DNA of 64,000 nt from Piscinibacter sp943370595 (GCA_943370595.1 CALRRO020000018.1:1-64000); one strand, 5' to 3'. Positions 1-8,959 are shown, counted from the first letter of the stretch. The notes: generated by a model from the letters alone, not told the origin. Numbers and translations: made by a program.

Positions 1-432
1 CGCGCGCTGCCCCCTGACGCTGCGCTTCTCGTCGCCGCCCAAATCGCCCCCAGCGGGCAGCGCCTGCCGCGAAGTCCACCACCGGGGTTCCTCGACCGGC
101 ATGCCACCACGGTTCAGCAAAGGTGCGTGCGGGCAGGCTGGCGCGCGCCTGTTCGGCGCTGAGCAGCGCAGGGCTTGCGGCAGGCGCGCGCAAGCGCGCT
201 TCGTGAACTGACTTGCCGCCGGCTGTTTGAGCGCAGCGAACGCAGTGAGCGAAGCGAGTTGGGCGGCCTGCCGCGAGCGCGAGCAGCGCAAGGGAGTCGG
301 CCCAGCGGGCCGACCGCCGAAGCGGCGCGCGCCAGCCTGCCCGCACGCGCCTTTGCCGCTCCGACCGAAACTCGCAATGCAGTCGTCCGAGAGCTTCCGC
401 GCAGGGCCGCAAGCAGCCCGCAAAGCAACTCC
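1..432. other. Gene-free left edge with repeat structure
   Basis: I see no convincing gene here. Overlapping frames are open on both strands, but they are very rich in Arg, Ala and Ser, show no start signals, and look like GC-driven open frames. The stretch holds the inverted repeat at 116-360 and a short low-complexity tract near 229-262. It lies downstream of the Bug receptor gene, which ends at 433 on the minus strand. Confidence 0.6.
116..360. repeat. Imperfect inverted repeat with 40-bp arms
   Basis: The left arm (116-157) and the right arm (316-360) are close reverse complements. Both carry the core GCGGGCAGGCTGGCGCGCGCC (left-arm reading), with only a few mismatches over about 40 bases. 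The spacer of about 160 bp includes a GC-rich tract at 229-262 built from related decamers (GAGCGCAGCG, AACGCAGTGA, GCGAAGCGAG). No transposase is encoded. It could be a palindromic intergenic repeat family, a non-autonomous element or the remains of one. The repeat is seen directly; its nature is inference. Confidence 0.6.
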
Positions 433-1407
433 TCAGCTCTCCACCTTGATGTTGCCGTCCTTCACCACCTTGCCCCACTTGGCGGTCTCGGAGCGGATGA
501 AGGCGGCGAACTTCTCGCGGGTGCCGCCGCCGTCCTCGGCGCCGTAGGTCTCGAGCTTCTCCTGCACGTCGGGCATGACGAGGACCTTGTTGACGTCCTC
601 GTTCATCTTCTGCGCGATCGGCGCTGGCAGCTTGCCCGGGCCGACCAGGCCGTACCAGGTGGTCGCTTCGAAGCCGGCGTAGCCCTGCTCCTCCATCGTT
701 GGCACCGTGGGGTGGCCCTTGGCGCGCTTGGTGCGTGTCTGCGCGATCGCCACCACCTTGCCGCTCTTCACGTGCGGTGTCGCCGAGGTCATGGTCTCGA
801 AGCAGTACTGGATCTGGCCGCCCATCAGGTCGGTCAGCGCCGGGCCGCTGCCCTTGTAAGGCACGTGGATCGCATCGACCTTCGCCCGCAGCTTGAACAT
901 CTCCAGCGCGAGGTGCTGTGCCGACCCCTGGCCGGCCGAGCCGAAGCTGACCTGCCCGGGCTTGGCCTGGCACTGCGCGACGACGTCCTTCACCGTCTTG
1001 CCCTCGGCCGGGTGCGCGATCAGCAGGTTGGGCGTGACGCCGACCAGTACGATGGGCACGAAGTCGCGCTCGACGCTGTAGTTCATCTTCGGCTGCAGGC
1101 TGGGCGCCAGCGCGTGGCTGTTGATGTGTGCCATCAGCAGCGTGCTACCGTCGCTGGGCTGTTGCGCCACGTAGTCGGCCGCCAGCACACCGGCGACGCC
1201 GGCCTTGGTCTCGACGATCACCTGCTGGTTCCACAGTTGCGTCAGCTTGGTGGCCACGACGCGGGCCAGCGCGTCGGTGCCGCCGCCGGGCGGGAAGCCG
1301 ACGACGATGCGGATCGGGCCGCTCGGCCACACCTGCGCGAACACGCTCGGCATGGCCAGCGTGGCGGCCGCACCGGCGCTGGCCTTCAGGATCGAACGGC
1401 GTTGCAT
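433..1407 (-). CDS. Bug-family tripartite tricarboxylate transporter receptor (TctC-like)
   Basis: Periplasmic solute-binding protein of the Bug/TctC family, expected to bind a small carboxylate and deliver it to a TctAB-type permease. The 324-residue product begins with a Tat-like signal (RRSILKASAGAAATLAMPSVFA). The mature start WPSGPIRIVVGFPPGGGTDALAR is the classic Bug N-terminus, and VPYKGSGPALTDLMGGQIQ is the conserved middle motif. I chose the ATG at 1407 over the one at 1413 because AGGAG lies 8 bases before the former and only 2 before the latter. It follows the aminotransferase gene on the same strand, so co-transcription is likely. No TctA/TctB genes are present. The ligand is unknown. 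Confidence 0.9.
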   Translation of the reverse strand: MQRRSILKASAGAAATLAMPSVFAQVWPSGPIRIVVGFPPGGGTDALARVVATKLTQLWNQQVIVETKAGVAGVLAADYVAQQPSDGSTLLMAHINSHALAPSLQPKMNYSVERDFVPIVLVGVTPNLLIAHPAEGKTVKDVVAQCQAKPGQVSFGSAGQGSAQHLALEMFKLRAKVDAIHVPYKGSGPALTDLMGGQIQYCFETMTSATPHVKSGKVVAIAQTRTKRAKGHPTVPTMEEQGYAGFEATTWYGLVGPGKLPAPIAQKMNEDVNKVLVMPDVQEKLETYGAEDGGGTREKFAAFIRSETAKWGKVVKDGNIKVES

Positions 1408-1441
1408 GGTCATGTCTCCTGTCGTTGTGGATCGGTTCCGA

Positions 1442-2683
1442 TCAGGCCGCAGCCTGCATCGGCGCGCGCTGCGGGTGCGCGGCAAAGAACTCCATCGCAG
1501 CCATCACGCCGCTGCCGGCGACGGGCACACCGGCCAGCTTGAAGCCCATCTCGACGCCGGCGAGCGCCGCCATCAGCGTCAGGTCATTGCAGTCGCCGAG
1601 GTGGCCGATGCGGAACATGCGGCCCTTGACCTTGCCCAGGCCGGTGCCGAGAGACAGGTCGAAGCGGTCGTGGATCAGCTTGCGCAGCGCATCGGCATCG
1701 ACACCTGGCGGCGTGACCACGCCGGTGAGCACCGGCGAGTAGACCGCTGCATCGGCACACTGGATCGGAAGGCCCCAGGCGCGCACTGCGCCACGCACGC
1801 CTTCGGCCCAGCGCTGATGGCGGGCGAACACGGCCTCGAGGCCCTGCTCCAGCAGCATGTCCAGCGCCTCCGACAAGCCGTAGAGCAGGTTGGTGTTCGG
1901 CGTGTAGGGCCAGTAGCCCGTCTTGTTCATCTCGACGATCTCGTCCCAGGCCCAGAAGCTGCGCGGCAGCTTCGCCGTCTTGCTCGCCTCCAGCGCCTTC
2001 GGCGACAGCGCGTTGAAGCTGATGCCCGGCGGCAGCATCAGGCCCTTCTGCGAGCCGCTGACGGTGACGTCGACACCCCAGTCGTCGTGGCGGTAGTCGG
2101 CGCAGGCCAGGCCCGAGATCGAGTCGACCAGCAGCAGCGCCGGGTGGCCTGCCGCATCGATGGCGCGGCGCACGGCGGCGATGTCGCTGGTCACGCCGGT
2201 GGAGGTCTCGTTGTGCACCACGCAGACGGCCTTGATGGTGTGGCCGCTGTCGGCGCGCAGGCGCTGCTCGATCAGGTCGGCCTGCACGCCGCGTCGCCAG
2301 CTCCACGGCAGCTCGGTGGCGGCATCGGTGCCCGGCACGGCCAGGAACTCGGGCTTGAGTCCGAGGCGCTCGGCGAGCTTCTTCCACAGCGTGGCGAAGT
2401 GGCCGGTCTCGAACATCAGCAGCGCATCGCCCGGGCTCAGCGTGTTGACCAGTGCGGCCTCCCAGGCGCCGGTGCCCGAGGCCGGGTAGATCGCCACCGG
2501 GTGACGGGTGCGGAAGACCTGCTGCAGCCCGGCGATCACCTTCAGGCCAAGCCCGGCGAACTCGGGGCCGCGGTGGTCGATGGTGGGCAGGCTCATCGCC
2601 CGCAGGATGCGGTCGGGCACCGGGCTGGGGCCGGGAATCTGCAGGAAGTGGCGGCCGCTGGGGTGCTGGTCGAGAGGGATCAT
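1442..2683 (-). CDS. Class V aminotransferase, serine/alanine-glyoxylate type
   Basis: PLP-dependent transaminase of the alanine-glyoxylate/serine-glyoxylate family, 413 residues. Seen: the N-terminal IPGPSPVPDRILRAM, the region TGHFATLWKKLAERLG, the segment SISGLACADYRHDDWGVDV where the PLP-binding Asp is expected, and the PLP-lysine region VSGSQKGLMLPPGISF. The start at 2683 has AGGAG 6 bases upstream; the longer frame to 2725 would run over the operator. It diverges from a GntR regulator, which probably controls it. With the neighbouring hydroxy-acid dehydrogenase and Bug receptors it suggests catabolism of a glyoxylate- or hydroxypyruvate-linked substrate. The exact amino donor cannot be read from sequence. 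Confidence 0.88.
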   Translation of the reverse strand: MIPLDQHPSGRHFLQIPGPSPVPDRILRAMSLPTIDHRGPEFAGLGLKVIAGLQQVFRTRHPVAIYPASGTGAWEAALVNTLSPGDALLMFETGHFATLWKKLAERLGLKPEFLAVPGTDAATELPWSWRRGVQADLIEQRLRADSGHTIKAVCVVHNETSTGVTSDIAAVRRAIDAAGHPALLLVDSISGLACADYRHDDWGVDVTVSGSQKGLMLPPGISFNALSPKALEASKTAKLPRSFWAWDEIVEMNKTGYWPYTPNTNLLYGLSEALDMLLEQGLEAVFARHQRWAEGVRGAVRAWGLPIQCADAAVYSPVLTGVVTPPGVDADALRKLIHDRFDLSLGTGLGKVKGRMFRIGHLGDCNDLTLMAALAGVEMGFKLAGVPVAGSGVMAAMEFFAAHPQRAPMQAAA

Positions 2684-2706
2684 GAAGCGCTCCTGGAAGC
2701 CCTCAG

Positions 2707-2720
2707 TTTTGCATACAAAA
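2707..2720. promoter_or_regulatory. Probable GntR/FCD operator, TTTTGCATACAAAA
   Basis: A near-perfect 14-bp palindrome lies in the 103-bp gap between the divergent aminotransferase and GntR genes. It has the TTG-N4-CAA form known for FCD-type GntR operators. On the minus strand a perfect TTGACA (-35-like, 2727-2732) sits just upstream, so a bound regulator would cover the aminotransferase promoter. A second GCATAC half-site lies at 2776-2781, just before the regulator start. A TAGAAT -10-like box for the plus strand is at 2745-2750. Confidence 0.6.
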
Positions 2721-2786
2721 TTCAACTGTCAAGCGAAGTCACCCTAGAATGACAGCCATCCACCCGCCGAAAACTGCATACCAAGC

Positions 2787-3479
2787 ATGGCCGAGATCAT
2801 CTCCATTCCCCGCCAGGTGTTGCACCAGGAGGTCGGCGTGCGGCTGCGCCAGCGCATCGTCGAGGGCCAGCTCGGCCCCGGCGCCAAGCTCAACGAGCGT
2901 GAGCTGGCCGAATTGCTGAACGTCTCTCGCACGCCGCTGCGCGAGGCGATCAAGATGCTGGCCGCCGAAGGCCTGGTGGAGCTGCTGCCCAACCGCGGCG
3001 CGGTGGTGGCGCAGATGTCCGAGCAGGACGTGGCCGACACCTTCGAGGTCATCGCCGGCCTCGAGGGCCAGTCGGGCGAGCTGGCCGCGCAGCGCATCAC
3101 CGAGGCCGAGCTGGCCGAGATCCGCGCGCTGCACTACGAGATGATGGCCGCCTTCACCCGGCGCGACCTGCCGACCTACTACCGCCTCAACGCGCAGATC
3201 CACACGCAGATCAACGCCGCCGCGCGCAACCCGGTGCTGGCGCAGACCTGGCGCAACGTCAATGCGCGGCTGCAGGCGCTGCGGTTTCGCTCCAACTTCG
3301 ACGAGGCGAAGTGGAAGCGCGCAGTGAAGGAGCACGAGCGCATGGTGGAACTGCTCGCGGCACGCGACGCCGTCGGCCTGCGCGCGTTGCTGGTCGAGCA
3401 CCTGATGCACAAGCGCGATGCGGTGCTCGAGCTGATGAAGAACGGCCAGCTGCAGACGGACGGGAAGGCGAGCGCATGA
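2787..3479 (+). CDS. GntR family regulator, FCD (VanR) subfamily
   Basis: DNA-binding metabolite-responsive regulator of 230 residues. Residues 1-75 form the winged HTH (LNERELAELLNVSRTPLREAIKMLAAEGLVELLPNRGAVV), and about 80-215 is the all-helical FCD ligand domain with spaced His residues (HYEMM, NAQIHTQI, KEHERMVELL, LLVEHL) that usually hold a metal and a carboxylate. It diverges from the aminotransferase and its stop overlaps the ATG of the dehydrogenase gene (ATGA), so it probably regulates both directions through the palindrome at 2707-2720. The effector is probably an organic acid (inference). Confidence 0.93.
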   Translation: MAEIISIPRQVLHQEVGVRLRQRIVEGQLGPGAKLNERELAELLNVSRTPLREAIKMLAAEGLVELLPNRGAVVAQMSEQDVADTFEVIAGLEGQSGELAAQRITEAELAEIRALHYEMMAAFTRRDLPTYYRLNAQIHTQINAAARNPVLAQTWRNVNARLQALRFRSNFDEAKWKRAVKEHERMVELLAARDAVGLRALLVEHLMHKRDAVLELMKNGQLQTDGKASA

Positions 3480-6400
3480 ACGCCCCGCTGCCTGCTGCCG
3501 CCACCGCCCGGGCCGCACTCGCCGACCGCGACGAGCTGGCGCGCCGACTCGCCCGCGAGACCGAGGGCCAGGTGCTGTTCGACATTGCGTCGCGCGGCCG
3601 CTACGCCACCGACGCGTCGATCTACCAACAGATGCCGGTCGGCGTGTTCGTGCCGACGACGCAGCGCGATGTCGCGATCGCCTTGCAGATCGCACGCGAG
3701 ATGGGCGCGCCGGTGCTGCCGCGCGGAGGGGGCACCTCGCAGTGCGGCCAGACCACCGGCGCGGCGCTGGTGATCGACTTCAGCAAGCACCTGCGGCGGG
3801 TGCTGTCGGTGAACGCGGAGGCGCGCCGCGCCGAGGTCGAACCCGGCCTGGTGCTGGACCACCTGAATGCCGCGCTGAAGCAGCACGGCCTGTGGTACCC
3901 GGTCGACGTGTCGACCAGCGCGCAGGCGACGCTCGGCGGCATGGCCGGCAACAATTCCTGCGGCAGCCGCAGCATCGCCTACGGCAACATGGTGCACAAC
4001 GTCGAGCGCATCGCGGCGTGGATGGCCGACGGCAGCGAGCTCGACTTCGGCCCGCTGGCCACGCTGGGCGCGAAGGAGCGCGAGATCGCCGCGTTCGTGC
4101 ACGGCCTGGCCGAGTCGCTGGCGCCCGAGATCGACGCGCATTGGCCGACGGTGATGCGCCGCGTCGCCGGCTACAACCTCGACATCTTCCGGCCGAAGAG
4201 CGAACGGCCGTACACGAGCGACGGCAGCGTCAACCTCGCGCACCTGCTGGTCGGCGCCGAAGGCACGCTGGCGCTGACCCGGACGCTGACGCTGCAGCTG
4301 GCGCCGCTGCCCAGGGCCAAGGTGCTGGGCGTGGTGAACTTCGCCAGCTTCCACACCGCGATGGACTCGGCCCAGCACATCGTGCGGCTGGGCCCGAGCG
4401 CGGTCGAGCTGGTGGACCGCACGATGATCGAGTTGTCGCGCGCCAACCCGGCGTTCCGATCGGTGATCGATACGGCGCTGATCGCCCAGGGCGGCCGGTC
4501 GCCGGCAGCAATCCTGCTCGTCGAGTTCAGCGGCGAGGAGCGAGCGCCGCTGCTGAAGCAGCTGCAGGCACTGGTCGAGCTGATGGGCGACCTGGGCCTG
4601 CCCGGCAGCGTGGTCGAGATGCCCGAAGAGGCGCCGCAGAAGGCCTTGTGGGAGGTGCGCAAGGCCGGCCTGAACATCATGATGAGCCTGAAGGGCGACG
4701 GCAAGCCGGTCAGCTTCATCGAGGACTGCGCGGTGCCACTCGAACACCTGGCCGAGTACACCGACGCGCTGACCGAGGTGTTCGCGAAGCACGGCTCGCG
4801 CGGCACCTGGTACGCCCACGCCTCGGTGGGCACGCTGCACGTGCGGCCCATCCTCGACATGCGGCGCGACGGGGCGATGAAGATGCGTGCCATTGCCGAA
4901 GAGGCCGCCGCGCTGGTGCGCCGGTACAAGGGCGCCTACAGCGGCGAGCATGGCGACGGCCTGTGCCGCGGCGAGTGGATCCGCTGGCAGTTCGGCGCGC
5001 GGATCGACGACGCCTTCCGTGCCATCAAGCAGGCGCTCGACCCGGGCCATCTGTTCAACCCCGGCAAGATCGTCGACCCGCCGAAGATGGACGACGCACT
5101 GTTGTTCCGCTTCCCGCCGACCTACCGCACCATCCCGCTGACGCCGGTGCTCGACTGGTCGGCCTGGGACGTGCAGAACGACGCCGTGACCGAGGCCACC
5201 ACCGCGCCCGGTACGGGGGGCGACAGCACCGGTGGCCTGGCCAAGGCCGTCGAGATGTGCAACAACAACGGCCACTGCCGCAAGTTCGACGCCGGCACCA
5301 TGTGCCCGAGCTACCGCATCACGCGCGACGAGCAGCACCTGACGCGCGGCCGGGCGAACACGCTGCGGCTGGCGCTGTCGGGCCAGCTCGGCGGTGAAGC
5401 GCTCGATGGCGAGGCGGTGAAGGCGGCGCTCGACCTGTGCGTCTCGTGCAAGGGCTGCAAGCGCGACTGCCCGACCGGCGTCGACATGGCGCGCATGAAG
5501 ATCGAGGCCACCGCCGCCTACAAGGCGCGCCATGGCCACACGCTGCGCGACCGGCTGATCGCCCACCTGCCGGTCTACGCACGCTGGGCGAGCGCGATGC
5601 CCTGGCTGTTCAACCTGCGCAACCGCGTTCCGGCGCTGGCGCGCTGGACGGAGCGCCATGTCGGTTTCGCCGCGGCGCGCAGCCTGCCGCGCTGGCGGCG
5701 CGACACCGTCCGGCAGGTGGCGCCACAGCTCGGCCTCGCCGAAGCGGCGCAGGCGCGCGCCGCGACGAAGGCTGTGGTGCTGTGGGTCGACACCTTCAAC
5801 GGCCATTTCGAGACCGAGAACGCGCGCGATGCCGTGCGTGTGCTGCAGGCCGCGGGTTATGCCGTGCACGTGCCCGGGCTCTCGGGCGAGCCGCTGTGCT
5901 GCGGTCGCACCTGGCTGGCCACCGGCATGGCCGAGCGCGCCAAGGCCTCGGCCGGCGCGCTGGTCGCGGCGCTGGCGCCGTTCGCGCAGCGCGGCATCGC
6001 CATCGTTGGGCTGGAGCCCTCGTGCCTGCTGTCGCTGCGCGACGAGGTGCTGGTGATGGGCCTGGGCGAAGCGGCGAAGACCGTGGCTGCCCACGCGCTG
6101 ACCTTCGAGGAGTTTCTCGCCCGCGAAGCGAAGGCGGGACGCTTCGCGCCGACGCTGTCGCCTTCGACGAAGCCGATCAAGGTCCATGGCCACTGTCACC
6201 AGAAGGCCTTCGGCGTGATCCAGCCGGTGCTCGAGGTGCTGAAGCTGATCCCCGGCGCGAAGCCGGAGCTCATCGAGTCGTCGTGCTGCGGCATGGCCGG
6301 CAGCTTCGGTTACGAGGCCGAGCACCACGAGGCGTCGATGCAGATGGCCGAACTGTCGCTGCTGCCGGCGGTGCGCGCGGCGGGCGATGCGTGGATCGTC

Positions 6401-6493
6401 GCCGACGGCGCCAGCTGCCGGCACCAGATCGCCGACGGCGCCGGGCGCGAGGCACTGCACGTGGCACGTGTGCTGGCCGCGCATCTCGGTTGA
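3476..6493 (+). CDS. FAD/Fe-S D-2-hydroxyacid dehydrogenase, YdiJ/DLD-GlpC fusion type
   Basis: Large flavoprotein of 1005 residues, close to the length of the E. coli YdiJ family. An FAD-binding PCMH domain comes first (PRGGGTSQCGQTTG, then GNNSCGSRS), followed by an FAD-oxidase C-terminal domain (SGEHGDGLCRGEW, HLFNPGKIVDPP). A ferredoxin-like region follows (CNNNGHC...MCPSY, then CVSCKGCKRDCPTGVD). Two CCG-type cysteine-rich segments close the protein (EPLCCGRTW, HGHCHQKAFG, SSCCGMAGSFGYE). It should oxidise a D-2-hydroxy acid such as D-lactate, glycolate or D-2-hydroxyglutarate at the membrane and pass electrons onward. The ATG at 3476 overlaps the regulator stop; the longer frame from 3311 lies inside the regulator gene. 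Confidence 0.9.
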   Translation: MNAPLPAAATARAALADRDELARRLARETEGQVLFDIASRGRYATDASIYQQMPVGVFVPTTQRDVAIALQIAREMGAPVLPRGGGTSQCGQTTGAALVIDFSKHLRRVLSVNAEARRAEVEPGLVLDHLNAALKQHGLWYPVDVSTSAQATLGGMAGNNSCGSRSIAYGNMVHNVERIAAWMADGSELDFGPLATLGAKEREIAAFVHGLAESLAPEIDAHWPTVMRRVAGYNLDIFRPKSERPYTSDGSVNLAHLLVGAEGTLALTRTLTLQLAPLPRAKVLGVVNFASFHTAMDSAQHIVRLGPSAVELVDRTMIELSRANPAFRSVIDTALIAQGGRSPAAILLVEFSGEERAPLLKQLQALVELMGDLGLPGSVVEMPEEAPQKALWEVRKAGLNIMMSLKGDGKPVSFIEDCAVPLEHLAEYTDALTEVFAKHGSRGTWYAHASVGTLHVRPILDMRRDGAMKMRAIAEEAAALVRRYKGAYSGEHGDGLCRGEWIRWQFGARIDDAFRAIKQALDPGHLFNPGKIVDPPKMDDALLFRFPPTYRTIPLTPVLDWSAWDVQNDAVTEATTAPGTGGDSTGGLAKAVEMCNNNGHCRKFDAGTMCPSYRITRDEQHLTRGRANTLRLALSGQLGGEALDGEAVKAALDLCVSCKGCKRDCPTGVDMARMKIEATAAYKARHGHTLRDRLIAHLPVYARWASAMPWLFNLRNRVPALARWTERHVGFAAARSLPRWRRDTVRQVAPQLGLAEAAQARAATKAVVLWVDTFNGHFETENARDAVRVLQAAGYAVHVPGLSGEPLCCGRTWLATGMAERAKASAGALVAALAPFAQRGIAIVGLEPSCLLSLRDEVLVMGLGEAAKTVAAHALTFEEFLAREAKAGRFAPTLSPSTKPIKVHGHCHQKAFGVIQPVLEVLKLIPGAKPELIESSCCGMAGSFGYEAEHHEASMQMAELSLLPAVRAAGDAWIVADGASCRHQIADGAGREALHVARVLAAHLG

Positions 6494-6611
6494 CCGGGAT
6501 CACCCCAACCCCGCATCGCCTGGGGTTTACGTAGTTTCCGCCATGCCCCCGGCGCTTGGCCTGCCCACAATCGCGCTGTCTTACCCACGCCCTCTCGAAA
6601 GGACGACCCTC

Positions 6612-7580
6612 ATGAAGCGCTTGCTGACGGCCCTGCTGGCCACCCTGACCGCCACCGTGGCCCTGGCCGAGTATCCGGACAAGCCGATCACCATCGTCGT
6701 CCCGTTCGCGGCTGGCGGCCCGACCGACAAGGTTGCGCGTGACCTCGGCGTGACGCTGGGCGCGCAGCTCAAGCAGACGGTGATCATCGAGAACGTCGGC
6801 GGTGCCGGAGGCACGCTGGGCGCGGGCAAGGTGGCCAAGGCGGCACCGGACGGCTACACGCTGCTGCTGCACCACATCGGCATGGCGACCTCGCCGGCGC
6901 TGTACCGCAAGATGCCGTACGAGACGCTGACCGATTTCGAGTACCTCGGCATGGTCAACGAAGTGCCGATGACGCTGATCGGCCGCCCGACGCTGCCGGC
7001 GACCACGTACCCCGAGCTGGTCAAGTGGCTGGAAGCGAACAAGGGCAAGATCAACCTCGCCAACGCCGGCCTGGGCGCGGCCTCGCACCTGTGCGGCCTG
7101 CTGTTCCAGCAGAGCGTGAAGATCGACATGACCACCGTGCCGTACAAGGGCACCGGCCCGGCGATGACCGACCTGCTCGGCGGCCAGGTCGACATCATGT
7201 GCGACCAGACCACCAACACCTCGAGCCAGATCGAAGGTGGCAAGGTCAAGGCCTACGCGGTGACCACCGCCGCACCGCTGAAGACCCCGGCGCTGGCCAA
7301 GCTGCCGACGCTGGACAGCCAGGGCCTGAAGGGTTTCAACGTCAGCATCTGGCACGGCATGTACGCGCCCAAGGGCACGCCGGCCGCGGTGCTCGAGAAG
7401 GTCAACAAGGCGCTGCAGGCCTCGCTGAAGGATGCCGACTTCATCAAGAAGCAGGAAGCGCTGGGCGCTGTGGTCGTGACCGACAGCCGCCTGACGCCGG
7501 CCGAGCACAAGAAGTTCGTCACCGCCGAGATCAACAAATGGGGCCCGGTCATCAAGGCCGCGGGCCAGTACGCGGACTGA
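6612..7580 (+). CDS. Bug-family tripartite tricarboxylate transporter receptor
   Basis: A second TctC/Bug periplasmic binding protein of 322 residues. Sec signal peptide MKRLLTALLATLTATVALA, then the Bug start EYPDKPITIVVPFAAGGPTDKVARDLG, and VPYKGTGPAMTDLLGGQVD in the middle. The start at 6612 has GGACGA about 8 bases upstream; the long frame from 6387 overlaps the dehydrogenase. It lies 118 bp downstream of the dehydrogenase gene in the same direction and ends just before a strong terminator. It probably delivers the substrate of this locus. A ligand cannot be named. Confidence 0.92.
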   Translation: MKRLLTALLATLTATVALAEYPDKPITIVVPFAAGGPTDKVARDLGVTLGAQLKQTVIIENVGGAGGTLGAGKVAKAAPDGYTLLLHHIGMATSPALYRKMPYETLTDFEYLGMVNEVPMTLIGRPTLPATTYPELVKWLEANKGKINLANAGLGAASHLCGLLFQQSVKIDMTTVPYKGTGPAMTDLLGGQVDIMCDQTTNTSSQIEGGKVKAYAVTTAAPLKTPALAKLPTLDSQGLKGFNVSIWHGMYAPKGTPAAVLEKVNKALQASLKDADFIKKQEALGAVVVTDSRLTPAEHKKFVTAEINKWGPVIKAAGQYAD

Positions 7581-7600
7581 TCCTCGCTCCGCACAATGTC

Positions 7601-7627
7601 AGGGCCGCCTCGTGCGGCCCTTCTTCA
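7601..7627 (+). terminator. Rho-independent terminator after the Bug gene
   Basis: Perfect 8-bp stem AGGGCCGC / GCGGCCCT with the 5-base loop CTCGT, followed by TCTTCATT. It sits between the convergent Bug gene and dtd. The T-rich side follows on the plus strand only. Confidence 0.75.
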
Positions 7628-7628
7628 T

Positions 7629-8072
7629 TCAACTGCGCAGCGTGATCGGGATGGTCACTGGCCCGTCGTTGACCAGGTGCACCTGCATGTCGGCGCCGAA
7701 CTCGCCGCATTCGACCTGCGGGTGCGACGCGCGCGCGGTGGCCAGCACGCGCTCGTAGAGACGACGACCAAGTTCGGGTCCGGCCGCGCCGGTGAAGCTC
7801 GGCCGGTTGCCGCCGGAGGTGTCGGCCGCCAGCGTGAACTGGCTGACCACGAGCAGACCGCCACCGACGTCGGCCACGCTGCGGTTCATCTTGCCGGCAT
7901 CGTCCGAGAAGATGCGCAGCTTCAGCACCTTGGCGACCAGCTTGTCGGCGATGGCCTCGGTGTCGGCCGGCTCGGCGCAGACCAGCATCAGCAGGCCCGG
8001 GCCGATGGCACCGATGATCCGACCCGCCACCTCGACGCGCGCCGCAGCGACACGTTGCAGCACGGCGATCAC
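7629..8072 (-). CDS. dtd: D-aminoacyl-tRNA deacylase
   Basis: Cytoplasmic proofreading enzyme that removes D-amino acids (and glycine from tRNA-Ala) from mischarged tRNA. 147 residues, the normal length. Both family hallmarks are visible: SQFTL near residue 78 and the cross-subunit Gly-cisPro motif in NDGPVTIP near the C-terminus. The start is GTG at 8072, overlapping the stop of the upstream cation-efflux gene (GTGA), so the two are translationally coupled. Confidence 0.96.
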   Translation of the reverse strand: MIAVLQRVAAARVEVAGRIIGAIGPGLLMLVCAEPADTEAIADKLVAKVLKLRIFSDDAGKMNRSVADVGGGLLVVSQFTLAADTSGGNRPSFTGAAGPELGRRLYERVLATARASHPQVECGEFGADMQVHLVNDGPVTIPITLRS

Positions 8073-8959
8073 ACCAGGTCCTTCGGATCGTCGAAGTGCG
8101 CCTCGACGTCGGTGGGCAGCAGCTGGATCGACGCACGCAGGCCCGGTACCGCGCTCATCAGTGCCTGCTCGACGCTGGTGCGCAGCGCGGCAGCGCGGCC
8201 GAGCGTCCAGCCTGCCGGCATGTGCATGTGCACGTCGACGAAGCGCCGCTGCCCGGCACGACGCGTGACGATGTGATCGAAGCGGATCGTGTGGTGGGCG
8301 AACTCCGCCAGCGTCGCATCAATCTGCGTGCGCACCTCGGGTTCGACGGCCTTGTCCATCAGGCCGTCGACCGAACGCCAGGCCAGATGGGCGCCCTCGC
8401 GCAGGATGTTCAGTGCCACGCCCATGGCCAGCAGCGGATCGAGCCAGAGCCAACCCGTCACCGGCACCAGCAGCAGGCCGACCACCACGCCGGCCGAGGT
8501 GTAGACGTCGGTGAACAGGTGGCGCGCATCGGCCTCGAGCGCGATCGAGCGCTGCTCGCGCGAGGCGATCAGCATGCGCCAGGCCAGCAGCCCGTTGATC
8601 GCGGAGCTCGCCACCGACAGTGCGATGCCCCAGCCGAGCTGCTCGAGCGGTTGCGGATCGGCGAAGCGGTGCGCGGCGGCCCAGATGATGCCGACGGCGG
8701 CGCCGACGATCAGCAGGCCTTCGAAGCCGCTGGAGAAGTACTCGGCCTTGGTGTGGCCGAAGGGATGGTCGTCGTCGGCCGGCCGCTCGGCGATGGTCAC
8801 CATCAGGATGGCGAACAGCGCCGACGCGAGGTTCACGAAGGACTCCATCGCGTCGGACAGCAGGCCAACCGAGCCGGTGATCCACCACGCGCCGGTCTTC
8901 ATCGCGATGGTGGCCACCGCGGCCACCACCGAGAGCTTGAGCAGCGTCTTCGCCTGCAC
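8069..8959 (-). CDS. Cation diffusion facilitator (CDF) family transporter
   Basis: Inner-membrane divalent metal/proton antiporter of the CDF family, 296 residues. Six hydrophobic segments are visible. The family pattern GSVGLLSDAMESFVNLAS is in TM2 and HLFTDVYTSAGVVVG in TM5, where H and D supply metal ligands, followed by a cytoplasmic C-terminal domain (VDVHMHMPAGWTLGRAA). The only sensible start is GTG at 8959, six bases after the tyrS stop; the frame continues upstream but there overlaps tyrS. Metal specificity (Zn, Fe, Mn) is not readable. Confidence 0.88.
   Translation of the reverse strand: MQAKTLLKLSVVAAVATIAMKTGAWWITGSVGLLSDAMESFVNLASALFAILMVTIAERPADDDHPFGHTKAEYFSSGFEGLLIVGAAVGIIWAAAHRFADPQPLEQLGWGIALSVASSAINGLLAWRMLIASREQRSIALEADARHLFTDVYTSAGVVVGLLLVPVTGWLWLDPLLAMGVALNILREGAHLAWRSVDGLMDKAVEPEVRTQIDATLAEFAHHTIRFDHIVTRRAGQRRFVDVHMHMPAGWTLGRAAALRTSVEQALMSAVPGLRASIQLLPTDVEAHFDDPKDLV

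Noticed and set aside
1..430. Small genes at the left edge
   Set aside because: Competing open frames exist on both strands, with strong Arg/Ser/Ala bias and no ribosome binding site. The inverted repeat explains the sequence better.
3179..6484. 1101-residue open frame antisense to the hydroxy-acid dehydrogenase
   Set aside because: It is His/Arg/Gln/Ala-rich with no domain, and it mirrors a well-conserved gene on the plus strand. At this GC content antisense third-position frames stay open by chance.
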